This document shows positions 1 through 10,200 of a DNA stretch of 64,000 bases, one piece after another. Position 1 is the stretch's first letter, and every line of letters starts with the position of its first letter. A program made the position numbers and the translations under genes. The DNA is from Bacteroidales bacterium (GTDB lineage Bacteria; Bacteroidota; Bacteroidia; Bacteroidales; WCHB1-69). Location: contig JAILCI010000020.1 of assembly GCA_024686335.1 (NCBI GenBank), forward strand, positions 1-64,000, given 5' to 3'. The notes under the pieces were generated by a model. The model searched no databases. It worked only from the letters and a program-made list of their open reading frames with translations, and was not told where the DNA came from.

Positions 1-1
1 A

Positions 2-907
2 CTGTCAAAAATGGGGCATTTCAACAAAAAGAAGATTTGGGACTCCCCAACTTTTGATAAATTGAGCGCCGTGCAGACCCAAATGAATGAAATGAACCCA
101 AAACTGTTGATGGACGACATCACCGCCGCCACGCTTGATGACTACCAGAACTTCCTGATTCGGAAAGGTTATCGCAATTCAACTGTTGAGAAGCACCTGA
201 AAATGCTGAAACAAATACTTAAATGGGCGGATAAAAAGGGGTACTTGAAACACGGAAAGGATGTTTTGGAACATAAGACAGCAAAATTGGAAACGACAAA
301 ACCAAAGGCAGTCAATTACTTGACCTGGGATGAGTTCGAGCAGCTTTTCAACTACGAGTTCAAGGCAGGAGAATCACATCTGGAACTTACGAGGGACAGG
401 TTTTGTTTCTGCTGTGCCACATCGCTGCGCCATAGCGATATGGAAATTTTGAAGAAGGCGGACTTTGACGATCACGACAACCCAACGTCATTTTCGTTTG
501 TCAGCAAGAAGACTCACGATACGCTTACCATCTTCTTGAACAAGTACAGCAGTGCCATCTACCAAAAATACAAAGATATTCCAACCAAAGACGGACTAAT
601 GTTCCCGCCGAAGAGCAATCAGAAGATGAACGACAATCTGAAAGTCATTGCCGAGATGCTGGGTTTCACGAGAAATATCACCAAGATGCAGTTCTGCGGG
701 AAGGAACGTGTTGATGAAACCTGTCGTTTGTGCGATGTGATTGGTACCCATTCAGCGAGAAGAACATTTGTGGTCCATGCGATGGAAATGGGGTGGTCGC
801 CCCAGTTGGTGATGACATACACAGGACACGAAAGTTATGACACGATGAAACCATACATCGCGCTCACAGACAAGACGAGGAAGAAAATGATGGAGACGAA
901 CTTCTAA
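2..907 (+). CDS. Tyrosine recombinase (integrase), 5' end outside window
   Basis: Site-specific recombinase that would insert or excise a mobile element. The C-terminal catalytic domain carries the expected residues: Arg140 in TSLRHSD, H247-x-x-R250 in HSARR, His273 in TGHES and the nucleophile Tyr282 in KPYI (numbering from the first ATG at base 11). Residues 35-95 look like the SAM-like core-binding domain. The frame is open through base 2 upstream of that ATG, so the N-terminal arm-binding domain is probably cut off by the window edge. A Cys cluster (C229, C238, C241) sits just before the HxxR box, which is unusual. The gene points at the 3' end of tRNA-Asp, a classic attachment site, and is followed by a strong terminator. 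The family call is firm; the element type is unknown. Confidence 0.93.
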   Translation: MSKMGHFNKKKIWDSPTFDKLSAVQTQMNEMNPKLLMDDITAATLDDYQNFLIRKGYRNSTVEKHLKMLKQILKWADKKGYLKHGKDVLEHKTAKLETTKPKAVNYLTWDEFEQLFNYEFKAGESHLELTRDRFCFCCATSLRHSDMEILKKADFDDHDNPTSFSFVSKKTHDTLTIFLNKYSSAIYQKYKDIPTKDGLMFPPKSNQKMNDNLKVIAEMLGFTRNITKMQFCGKERVDETCRLCDVIGTHSARRTFVVHAMEMGWSPQLVMTYTGHESYDTMKPYIALTDKTRKKMMETNF

Positions 908-930
908 CAAGAGAAGGGGAGAGTTTTGTA

Positions 931-963
931 AAGGAGATAGCACTGCTGTCTCCTTATTTTTTT
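931..963 (+). terminator. Rho-independent terminator of the integrase gene
   Basis: A 10-bp stem (AAGGAGATAG pairing with CTGTCTCCTT, one G-T pair) with a 5-base loop is followed by a run of T. It lies 24 bases after the integrase stop. Confidence 0.85.
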
Positions 964-979
964 GTCATTCAGTAAGTTC

Positions 980-1001
980 GGTGCATTTTTGGTGCATTTT
1001 T
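980..1001 (+). repeat. Tandem GGTGCATTTTT direct repeat, possible integrase arm sites
   Basis: Two perfect 11-base copies of GGTGCATTTTT lie head to tail between the integrase terminator and tRNA-Asp. Short tandem motifs in this position are typical of integrase arm-type binding sites near an attachment site; that role is inferred. Confidence 0.5.
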
Positions 1002-1006
1002 TTTGA

Positions 1007-1053
1007 CATAAAAAAATCTCATAAGTCTGTTTTACAGTAACTTATGAGATTTT
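1007..1053 (-). terminator. Terminator of tRNA-Asp
   Basis: A 14-bp perfect inverted repeat (AAAATCTCATAAGT and its complement) with a 13-base loop begins 3 bases after the tRNA CCA end. Read on the minus strand it ends in a T run, so it terminates the tRNA transcript. Confidence 0.85.
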
Positions 1054-1055
1054 GT

Positions 1056-1133
1056 TGGCGGACCGGACGAGACTCGAACTCGCGACCCCATGCGTGACAG
1101 GCATGTATTCTAACCAAACTGAACTACCGATCC
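1056..1133 (-). tRNA. tRNA-Asp (GTC)
   Basis: The minus strand folds as a full cloverleaf: acceptor GGATCGG/CCGGTCC, D stem GTTC/GAAT, anticodon stem CATGC/GCATG with loop CTGTCAC (anticodon GTC), T stem GCGAG/CTCGT with loop TTCGAGT, discriminator G and an encoded CCA. The neighbouring integrase suggests its 3' end may serve as an attachment site. Confidence 0.97.
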
Positions 1134-1151
1134 GTGTTTCTTAGAACGGCG

Positions 1152-1181
1152 CAAAAATACACTTTTTTTAATTGCGCACAA
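1152..1181 (-). promoter_or_regulatory. Promoter of tRNA-Asp
   Basis: On the minus strand TTG, a 19-base spacer and TATTTTTG match the Bacteroidota primary-sigma consensus exactly. The -7 box ends about 19 bases before the tRNA. Confidence 0.85.
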
Positions 1182-1241
1182 CCAAATGGAAAAATTTTTT
1201 ATTTTTGTTGTATTATTCTATTTTTCAACTATTTACAACGC

Positions 1242-3527
1242 TTAGAAACGCCATGTCAACCCAAAATAGTAGAGGAATGGCAGCTGATAAATGATGTCAT
1301 TTGTCGTCCTATTGACATAAAAGACGTTTCTGTAGTTGTAGACATTGGAGATGGAAACACTCAACTCAATGGTATTTCTCTCACCAATGAAGAACTTCTT
1401 CTTGGCACCCAGGTCGAGACGATGATAGCTCGGCAAACGAGATTGGTTGAAATCCCCTAACAGGAAATAGAGGTCTTCGTTGTTGGAGACATAGTCGTCA
1501 TAGATATGATCAGGAGCGTAGTGGGGATAGTAAGCCTGCGTCTGAGTGAACGGGAATCCCGTACCAAAGTTCCAACGGAAGTCCACCTGCCAAGATCTTC
1601 TCTTACCAAAAGAATAGGAAGCCAACAAGTTCACATTATGCCTTCTGTCAAAGTGTGGATTGTATTTGATAACACCATCAGTACGCTTAACCCATCCGAG
1701 AGAGTAGACCAACCAGACATAGAATCCTTTGTCTTCATACTTCACTGTCACATCACCACCATAGGCACGACCTTTCTCCCAAATAAACTCTGTCTCATCG
1801 TCAAACATCTTATATCTGTTGGCAGAGATAAGCTGTGAAAAATTCTTGAAATAACCTTCCAAGTTAATGGTGAGTTGAGGAATCGGGTCATATTCGAAAC
1901 CAAGAATGACATGTTGGGATTTCTGTAAACGGCCTTTCATCGTGTCGGATCCATTAATAGTAGTATTGGTAAGATAACTGCTACTGATCGGGGAAGACAT
2001 GAATCCGTTGAAAAGACTTACCACATCGCGGTCAGAGGTCACTGAAATCAAGTTCTGTGAATAGAGACCAGCAGCCAACTTCAGACGAACTTTTTTGCTG
2101 ATATTGTATTTAATGGCCAGACGAGGCTCCGGAGAAACTTCACCCACGGAGTAGTAATATTGCAGACGGAAACTGGGCTCCAACAAAAGTTTATTCCTCA
2201 AATTATATTTATATTTGAGAAATACTGACAGGTCCGTAGTATGGTCTTCAATATTAACCTGTGAACCCCAAAGAGTGTAATAATTGTATTCGGTATTATA
2301 TCCCACAACATCCATACCCACCTGCAATAGACTTCTTTTCAAGAAATAGTTGAAAGTCAAGTTGAAAGTGAAACCGTTCATGGAACTCTCCTTAGGATTG
2401 TACACTTTATCATCGAGACTACAACGGTAATTGGAATAAGAGAGAGCACCCTCAATGGTAGTGGGCACGGCACCAGGCACGATCATAAAGTTAGCACCAA
2501 CACCCCAATTGTTCCATGCATAATCGGCCACAGAGCTATAGTTGACACGGTCGTCGAATCGGAAACCGAAAATATTAAGCTTGGTGCCGTTGAGTGTAGA
2601 GAGTGTTAATTTTCCATAAAGGTCGAGATAGTTATAGGGGAGCCCGGATTCTCCAACATAAGGATAGAACAACTTGGAGGCTTGGTTGAGATAGGAACCT
2701 TTACCAGAGAGAATAAAGCTCAGGGCCGTCTTTCTATCGTCCTTCAGTTTTACAAGCGGACCTTCGAGCAGCAACTGTGTCTGGATATTACTAAGATCCA
2801 CCTTGCCGGAAATTCGCTTTTTGTTGCCATCGCGGGTCTTGATATCCATCACGGAGGAGATTCTTCCACCGAACTCAGCCCCGAAACCGCCGGTATAGAC
2901 GTCGGCACTGCTCATGATATCCATATCGAAAACAGAGAAGATACCGATGGAATGGAATGGGTTGTATATGATGACACCATCGAGCAGCAACATATTCTGA
3001 ACGGGCGTACCACCACGCACATAGAGCTGACCACCCTGGTCACCCGTGGAAATGACGCCCGGCAAAACTTGCAGATACTGGGCGAAGTCGGGCTGACCGC
3101 CGATAGCCGGCATCTTGCTCATATCCTTTGGAGTAACACTGATAACTGCTGTTCGAGTCTCCTGCTCACGACGCTGACCTTCACCTTGGATAGTTACTGC
3201 GTCAAGAGTCTGGGAATTGGGTATCAATGTATAACGCTTGATAATGGTAGTATCTCTACGAACTACAATGGAATCGTAAAGATCGTCAAATCCACCCACG
3301 GCAGATACCTTCACCACATATTCTCCTTTCGGAACACCGGATATTACAAAAGCACCCTTGCTGTCAGACATGGCGCCGTATGAGGTTCCCTGTAGGTGAA
3401 TCATACAGTAACTCAGAGGTTCACCGTTAGAGTCATCATAAGTAAAACCTTTTATAATAGTTCCCTGCGACCACAAGGATACAGCAGAGAAAAACAAACA
3501 TATTGATAAAAATATCAGCCTTTTCAT
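1242..3527 (-). CDS. TonB-dependent receptor with N-terminal carboxypeptidase-like domain
   Basis: Outer-membrane active transporter of 761 residues; the substrate cannot be read from sequence. A signal peptide (about 1-20, ending in SLWSQG) is followed by a carboxypeptidase-regulatory-like beta-sandwich (about 22-110, containing YDDSNGEPLSYC), the plug domain (about 120-235, with GGQLYVRGGTPVQNMLLLDG) and a 22-strand-type barrel to the C-terminal YYFGLTWRF, ending in the usual Phe. It is shorter than SusC proteins (about 1000 residues) and has no SusD partner beside it, so it resembles the single-gene receptors of Bacteroidota rather than a glycan-uptake pair. It is monocistronic, with its own -7 box upstream. 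Confidence 0.92.
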   Translation of the reverse strand: MKRLIFLSICLFFSAVSLWSQGTIIKGFTYDDSNGEPLSYCMIHLQGTSYGAMSDSKGAFVISGVPKGEYVVKVSAVGGFDDLYDSIVVRRDTTIIKRYTLIPNSQTLDAVTIQGEGQRREQETRTAVISVTPKDMSKMPAIGGQPDFAQYLQVLPGVISTGDQGGQLYVRGGTPVQNMLLLDGVIIYNPFHSIGIFSVFDMDIMSSADVYTGGFGAEFGGRISSVMDIKTRDGNKKRISGKVDLSNIQTQLLLEGPLVKLKDDRKTALSFILSGKGSYLNQASKLFYPYVGESGLPYNYLDLYGKLTLSTLNGTKLNIFGFRFDDRVNYSSVADYAWNNWGVGANFMIVPGAVPTTIEGALSYSNYRCSLDDKVYNPKESSMNGFTFNLTFNYFLKRSLLQVGMDVVGYNTEYNYYTLWGSQVNIEDHTTDLSVFLKYKYNLRNKLLLEPSFRLQYYYSVGEVSPEPRLAIKYNISKKVRLKLAAGLYSQNLISVTSDRDVVSLFNGFMSSPISSSYLTNTTINGSDTMKGRLQKSQHVILGFEYDPIPQLTINLEGYFKNFSQLISANRYKMFDDETEFIWEKGRAYGGDVTVKYEDKGFYVWLVYSLGWVKRTDGVIKYNPHFDRRHNVNLLASYSFGKRRSWQVDFRWNFGTGFPFTQTQAYYPHYAPDHIYDDYVSNNEDLYFLLGDFNQSRLPSYHRLDLGAKKKFFIGERNTIELSVSISNVYNYRNVFYVNRTTNDIIYQLPFLYYFGLTWRF

Positions 3528-3546
3528 ACATTATTTTTAAAGGGTG

Positions 3547-3554
3547 CAAAAATA
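3547..3554 (-). promoter_or_regulatory. -7 element of the TonB-dependent receptor
   Basis: TATTTTTG on the minus strand, 20 bases before the start codon. No TTG is seen at the expected distance. Confidence 0.6.
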
Positions 3555-3647
3555 AAAAAATTCACGGATTATATATTAATAATTGTATATCAACAATCTT
3601 ACGCTCAAAACATCTTAAAAAAACCTAAAAAAATGAAACGAATTTTA

Positions 3648-3655
3648 TACTTTTG
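3648..3655 (+). promoter_or_regulatory. -7 element of ruvA-sprA
   Basis: TACTTTTG lies 23 bases before the ruvA start. The -33 element is not obvious. Confidence 0.6.
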
Positions 3656-3677
3656 CAGCCTCAATTAAAAGAGCTTT

Positions 3678-4268
3678 ATGATAAGTTTTATAAAAGGTAA
3701 AATAGTGACTGTCACCCCGGCTTCCGTCATCATTGAGACGGCAGGCGGAATCGGTTTCTGCGTTAACATTTCGCTAGCCACCTACTCTGAAATCAAGGAC
3801 CTGCAAGAGGTGATGCTATACACCCATTATATCGTCAAAGAGGATGCTCAGGTTTTGTACGGTTTTGCGGAAGAAGATGAGAGAGAACTCTTCCAATTGC
3901 TTATCTCCGTCAATGGTGTTGGTCCGAATACGGCACGACTTATCCTCTCCTCCATGTCGGTAGGCGAGGTGCTCAACGCCATCGCCACGGACAATGTTAA
4001 GGCCATCCAGGCCATTAAGGGCATTGGTGCCAAGACGGCACAGCGTCTGATCATTGAATTGAAGGACAAAACGAAGAAACTTTCCTTGAATGATCCAACA
4101 AAAATTTCAATCGCATACAATAATAATAAATATGATGCGTTAACCGCATTAGTTGCTTTGGGATTTCCAAAGGCTGGCTCGGAAGCCGTCCTTGACAAAG
4201 TCATCAAAGCTGAAGGGATTAATTTATCAGTTGAAGATCTGATAAAGAAGGCGTTAAAATATTTATAG
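3678..4268 (+). CDS. ruvA: Holliday junction branch migration protein RuvA
   Basis: DNA-binding subunit of the RuvAB branch migration motor; tetramers hold the four-way junction while RuvB pumps DNA. At 196 residues it has normal length. The N-terminal OB fold (about 1-62) begins MISFIKGKIV, the paired helix-hairpin-helix motifs are NGVGPNTARLILS and KGIGAKTAQRLIIELK, and the C-terminal RuvB-contacting domain is about 150-196. ruvB is not in the window. It sits 9 bases upstream of sprA; I recall ruvA-sprA adjacency from other Bacteroidota, so this looks like an ancestral pair. Confidence 0.97.
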   Translation: MISFIKGKIVTVTPASVIIETAGGIGFCVNISLATYSEIKDLQEVMLYTHYIVKEDAQVLYGFAEEDERELFQLLISVNGVGPNTARLILSSMSVGEVLNAIATDNVKAIQAIKGIGAKTAQRLIIELKDKTKKLSLNDPTKISIAYNNNKYDALTALVALGFPKAGSEAVLDKVIKAEGINLSVEDLIKKALKYL

Positions 4269-4277
4269 TCAGGACTT

Positions 4278-7200
4278 TTGAAAAAGGTAAATAAAAACAA
4301 AATACTATATACAGCACTGGCCATCCTGTCTATGGGTGTTTGTATCACCATAGGCTATGCGGCCAATGTAAAGCTACACAATACTTGGCTCCCCGCACCA
4401 CAAAAGGCGGAGGAACCTGCTGTTGACTCAACTGAAATTGAAGAGCCGATAGACTACACAATGGCTTTCTTGGCAAAGAACTCTCTCACGCCGCCCGACT
4501 CCAATGATGAGGATTCTGACGTCCCGCAACCTGACAACAACCCTCTTAACAATCAGCACACCAGTCCTTTCTATCTCCAAGACCCTCCAGGTATCGGAAC
4601 GGTCATCCAATACAATCCTGAGACCAACACCTACGATTTTCAGTACCAGACTGGTAATCAACCATTTGGTCCCGGTGCCTATATGGACATCAACGAATAC
4701 ATTGATTACGACCTTCAGCAAAGCATCAACAACTACTGGCATTCCAACAGTGTGGGTGCTTCCGGCAAGCGTAATGGCGGTGGCGGCCTGATTCCTGAAT
4801 TGCACGTTGGTGGTGACCTCTTCGAGAGCATCTTCGGCAGCAATACCATCGACATACGCCCTTCTGGTAATATTGAGGTCAAGTTTGGATTGAAATACAC
4901 CCAACAGGATAATTACACATTGCCCGTTAAACAACGGCGGCAGCCAACTTTCGATTTCGACCAAGATATCCAACTTAACATGATTGCCCGCGTCGGCGAC
5001 AAAATTGAGTTCAACCTCAACTACGCCAACAATGAGTTGCAGGTTGGTACCAACAACGACGTGATGAAGTTGAAATATGGCGGTAAAGAGGACGAAATTC
5101 TGCAGTTGATAGAGTTCGGTAATGTGACGATGCCGCTCAACAGCACGTTGATCACTGGTAGTCAGAACCTCTTTGGTGTCAAGGGCCAGTTGAAGTTCGG
5201 CAACTTGACCATCACGGGTGTCGCAGCCCAGAAGAAGGGTGCCACCCAGAGCGCTTCCATCACTAATGGTGCCGCAGAAGAGGAGTTCTACTTCAGCGCT
5301 GATGAGTACGAGGAGAACCGCCACTTCTTCCTCGGTCAGTTCTTCCGCGACCATTACAACGAATATTTGAGCACACTGCCATTGGTAGGTTCTCCTATCG
5401 TCATTACTAAGATTGAAGTTTGGCGTACCACCATCGGTGCTGCCACAAACGAGAACCGTAACATCATTGCATTCACCGACTTAGGTGAGGCTGATCCCGA
5501 GTTTAGTTCTCTCTCTTACAATCCCATGTATGATGGTGGCCAATATCCAGATGACCAAATCAACAACTTGACCACCCTCATTGACACATCATTATATCGA
5601 AATCTTTCAACCGTTTCTGCCAACATGCACTCTGTGGGCTTGACCTCTGGCAAAAACTACGAGAAACTGGAGAGCGCACGTCTGCTTTCTCCAAGTGAAT
5701 ATACCGTCAACACCAAGTTGGGTTTCATCTCTTTGAACTCTGCACTGAGTTCTGACCAGGTGCTGGCTGTGGCATTCCAATACACCGTCATCGGTAGTGA
5801 CAAGGTTTATCAAGTCGGTGAGTTTGCCAACGAGGTAACGGCTCCTAACTGTATCCGTGTCAAGTTGTTGAAAAGCAGTAACATCAACACCAAATCCCCT
5901 TTGTGGAATTTGATGATGAAGAATGTCTATAGTCTCTCTGCCTACCAAGTCTCCAATGAAAAATTCCGCTTGAACGTGTTGTATACGGGTGACGCTGAAG
6001 GTGTTCCCAACGGCTTCTTCACCCAAGGTTCTGAACAGGGCATTCCGTTGATCCGTCTTTTGGGCTTAGACCGTTTAAACCAGCAACAGGATCCTAACCC
6101 TGATGGTATCTTCGACTTCATCGATAACGCTGCTACTGTGGGTGGTACAATCAACTCCAACAACGGTCGTATCTATTTCCCGACAGTAGAGCCTTTCGGT
6201 AAAGACTTGCGCGCCGTCATCACAGAGCCGGAACTGGCTGACAAATACGCTTTCGACTCTTTGTACACGATGACCAAGACGATGGCGCAGCAGATCACCA
6301 ATAAGAACAAATTCTACATTGAGGGTTCCTATCGCTCCTCATATGGTTCTGAGTTCCGCATCCCGACGACGAATGTAGCACAAGGATCTGTAAAAGTCAC
6401 CGCCGGCGGTATTACCCTTCAGGAGAACGTCGACTACACCGTCAACTACGACATGGGTACTGTCTCCATCATCAACCAGGGTTATCTCAACTCCGGTACT
6501 CCTATCAACATTACTTGGGAACCTGAAGATGAATATGGTACCGACCAATATCTCTTCGGTGCTAACTTAGACTATACATTCTCTCCCAACTTCAACATTG
6601 GAGCAACTTTCATGAACCTGAGGGAGAGACCTATCACCAATAAGGTCAACTATGGCGACGAACCCATCAACAACTTCATTTGGGGTATGAACTTCGCTTA
6701 CAAGGCTGAGCTCCCCTTTGTCACCAAAGCTGTCGACCTCCTCTCTTTCCACAGTACAAGCACAAAATCATTCTTGAATCTTGAAGGTGAGTTTGCCCAT
6801 TTTGTGCCAGGCCACTCTCGTGCTATCGGCAAGCAGGGTATCACCTACATTGATAATTTTGAGGCAGCGAAGACGACCATCAGTTTGAACACTTTTGCCA
6901 ACTGGGTGTTGGCTTCCACGCCTCAAGGACAGCCTGATATGTTCCCAGAAGCTGGCGTACTCTCTGTCACCGATAATGTTCGTAAACAGTTGGCTTACGG
7001 TTACAACCGTGCACATCTATCTTGGTACATTGTAGACCAGTCTGTCTTCTACAACGGTAACTCTGCCACACCGTCCAACCTTACTGCTGAAGACCTCTCT
7101 GCTCCATACGCCCGTGCAGTCTATGAGCCTGAGCTCTTCCCATATAAAGAATACGACGGAACCACCATCTCTACCTATATGCCCGTTTTCAACCTGGCCT

Positions 7201-10200
7201 ACTATCCTAATGAAAAGGGTCCGTATAACTACGATGTGTTAGGTACAGAAGGTTACTCCCATGGTATCAACGCAGACGGTACTTTGCGTGAACCGCGCAC
7301 CCGTTGGGCCGGTATCATGAGAAAATTCGACAACACCGACTTCGAGTCTTCCAACTACGAATATATCGAATTCTGGATGATGGATCCCTTCATCGAAAAT
7401 GAGAACCACACAGGTGGTAAACTCTATTTCAACTTGGGTGACATCTCCGAAGATATCTTGCGCGACGGTATGAAATTCTTCGAAAGCGGACTGCCCGCTG
7501 ATGGTAGCGACGAGAATGTAGAGTTCACCGTCTGGGGCCGTGTACCTACCGTCCAACAGATTGTCAATGCCTTCGACCTTGAAAATGACGCCCGTCCTTT
7601 CCAGGATGTAGGTTACGATGGTTTGCAAGATGAACGTGAGCGTGAATATTTCCGCGACTCCTACCTTGAACTCATTGCACAAGAATACGGTGTCACTTCT
7701 GCTGCCTATACTGCAGCACTCAACGACCCTTCTAGCGATAACTACCACTACTACAGAGGTTCTGACTATGATCAAAACGATGTGAAACTCGTAGAACGTT
7801 ACAAATACTACAACGGTGCAGATGGCAACTCTCCTACAGATGATCAAAGTCCTGAAAACTACCCCACCTCCGCTACTCCTCTTCCCAACTTGGAAGACAT
7901 GAACAACGATAACACCCTCAATGAGGATGAAAAATACTACCAGTACGTTATCAATCTGTCACCTGATCACATGGTGGTAGGTGAAAACTACATCAACGAC
8001 GTATATGAAGCCGTCTCTTCTCCGCTGCCAAACGGTGAACGTCTGACCACAAAATGGTATCAGTTCCGTATCCCGATACACAATCCTGACAAGGTGGTCA
8101 ACAACATTTCCGGGTTCAACTCCATACGTTTCATGCGTATGTTCTTGAGAGATTTTGAAGAACCTATCATCTGTCGTTTCGCTACCTTTGAGTTGGTCCG
8201 CAGCGACTGGCGCACCTACAATCTGAATCTGCGCGAAGAGGGTGACTATGTTCCCACACAAGGTGATGGCGAGAGTTCCTTCTATGTTGGGACCGTCAGC
8301 TACGAGGAGAACTCCAATAGAACTCCTATCCCTTACCTGCTTCCTCCTGGCATTGAGCGCGAGACCGTTGCTGGATTGAACACCATCCAAATCAACGAGC
8401 AGTCTTTGACGATGAAGGCAGTCAACTTGGAAGATGGTGACGCCCGCGCTGTTTATAAGAGCACCTCTTACGACCTCCGCAACTTCAACACCCTCCAAAT
8501 GGCCATCCACGCCGAATCTGTTGTCAGCTCCAACGACCTCCAGAAAGGCGATATCACCACCTTCATCCGCTTGGGTTCCGACTTCACCGACAACTACTAC
8601 GAATATGAGATTCCGGTAGAGTTCACCCCTTGGGGTGTAGGCAAGGACACCCTCGCTATTTGGCCGTTGGCTAACAATATGGTCGTCTATCTCGACTCTC
8701 TCGTCTCCCTAAAATTGAGACGTAATATGGCTGTCAGAAATGGCGAGCTGGCTACAAACCTGATACCTTATACTTTATATGACGGCGAAAACAGAATGAC
8801 CGTGGTCGGTAACCCGAACTTGGGCGACGTGACCACTATCATGATCGGTATCCGCAATCCAAGAAAGCAGAACATGCTGGATAACGACGACATGGAAGCC
8901 AAGTCCGTTGAGGTTTGGGTTAACGAGTTGCGTTTGGTAGGCTTTGACGACAGACAGGGCTTTGCCGCTCTGTTGCGTGCTCGTATGAACATTGCTGATG
9001 TGGGCGACATCACCGTTTCCGGAACCTACTCTACACCTGGCTTCGGCGGCATAGAACAGTCTATAACCGATCGCTCACACGAGACCAATATCAACGTGGA
9101 TGTTGCAACTAACATCGATGGTGGCAAACTCTTCTTCCCAGAGAAGTGGAACATCAAGATTCCGTTCCACTACGACTATTCCATGGGCATGGCTATGCCG
9201 GAATACAACCCGTTGAATCCAGATGTCAAACTTATTGAAGACTTGGCTCTCTGTGAGACGGCTGAAGAGCGCGACTCGCTCCGTAAACTGACTACCTCAT
9301 TCACCCAGCGTCAAAATATCAACTTGATGAATGTCCGCAAAGAGAGAAACTTTGAAAGCGGCTCCACCAAGATGCACCCGTGGGATGTTGAGAACCTCGA
9401 CTTCTCATACTCTTACTCCGAGTTGATCCAACGCGATGTCGACCTGGAGATGAACAACGAATACATTCACGATGGTGAAATAGGTTACACATTCAGTACC
9501 AATCCTAAAAACTACCGTCCTTTCAGTAAGATGAAATGGACACGCAGCAAGTGGTTACAGCTGATCCGCGATATCAACATCACTCCGATGCCGAAGAATG
9601 TGGTTATCCGTACCTCTCTGCGCAGGGAGTTGCAAGAGTTCAAGTACCGCCCGAAGAGCCAAGGTAACATCATCGTGGACACCAGCTACGTGAAGACCTT
9701 CGACTGGACACGCAACTATGCCCTCAACTGGGATATTTTCCAGAGTCTGAAACTGGAGTTCAGAGCCGACGCTTCTGCCCGTATCGACGAACCCGACGGA
9801 CGTATCGAGACGCGTTTGGAGAAAGACTCCATCTGGCACAACATCGGCCGCGGCGGACGTACCACCGACTACCGACAGACCTTTAACGGAACGTATCAGA
9901 TTCCTATCAACAAGATTCCGCTTTTCAACTGGATCAATGCTAACGTACGTTACCAGTCTACATACCAGTTCACAGCCTCTGCTCTCTCGTTGGCCTATCT
10001 GGGTAACACCATCCAAAACTCCAACAACATCCAGGGTAATGCTAACCTGAACTTCGTCACGCTGTATAACAACATCCCATACTTGAAGAAAGTAAACCAG
10101 GGCAACAGAAACAATCAGCAACGAGGTAATTCCACGAAAGATCGTTCGCAAAAGAAAGAGGGCAAGGAAGAAACCGAAAGTGTGAAAGATTCCCTAAAGG

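Noticed and set aside
2682-3383. 233-codon plus-strand ORF opposite the TonB-dependent receptor
   Set aside because: Antisense to the plug domain and signal region; no promoter or known motif.
4428-5354. 308-codon minus-strand ORF within sprA
   Set aside because: Pure antisense shadow; sprA has family motifs and continuous coding on the plus strand.
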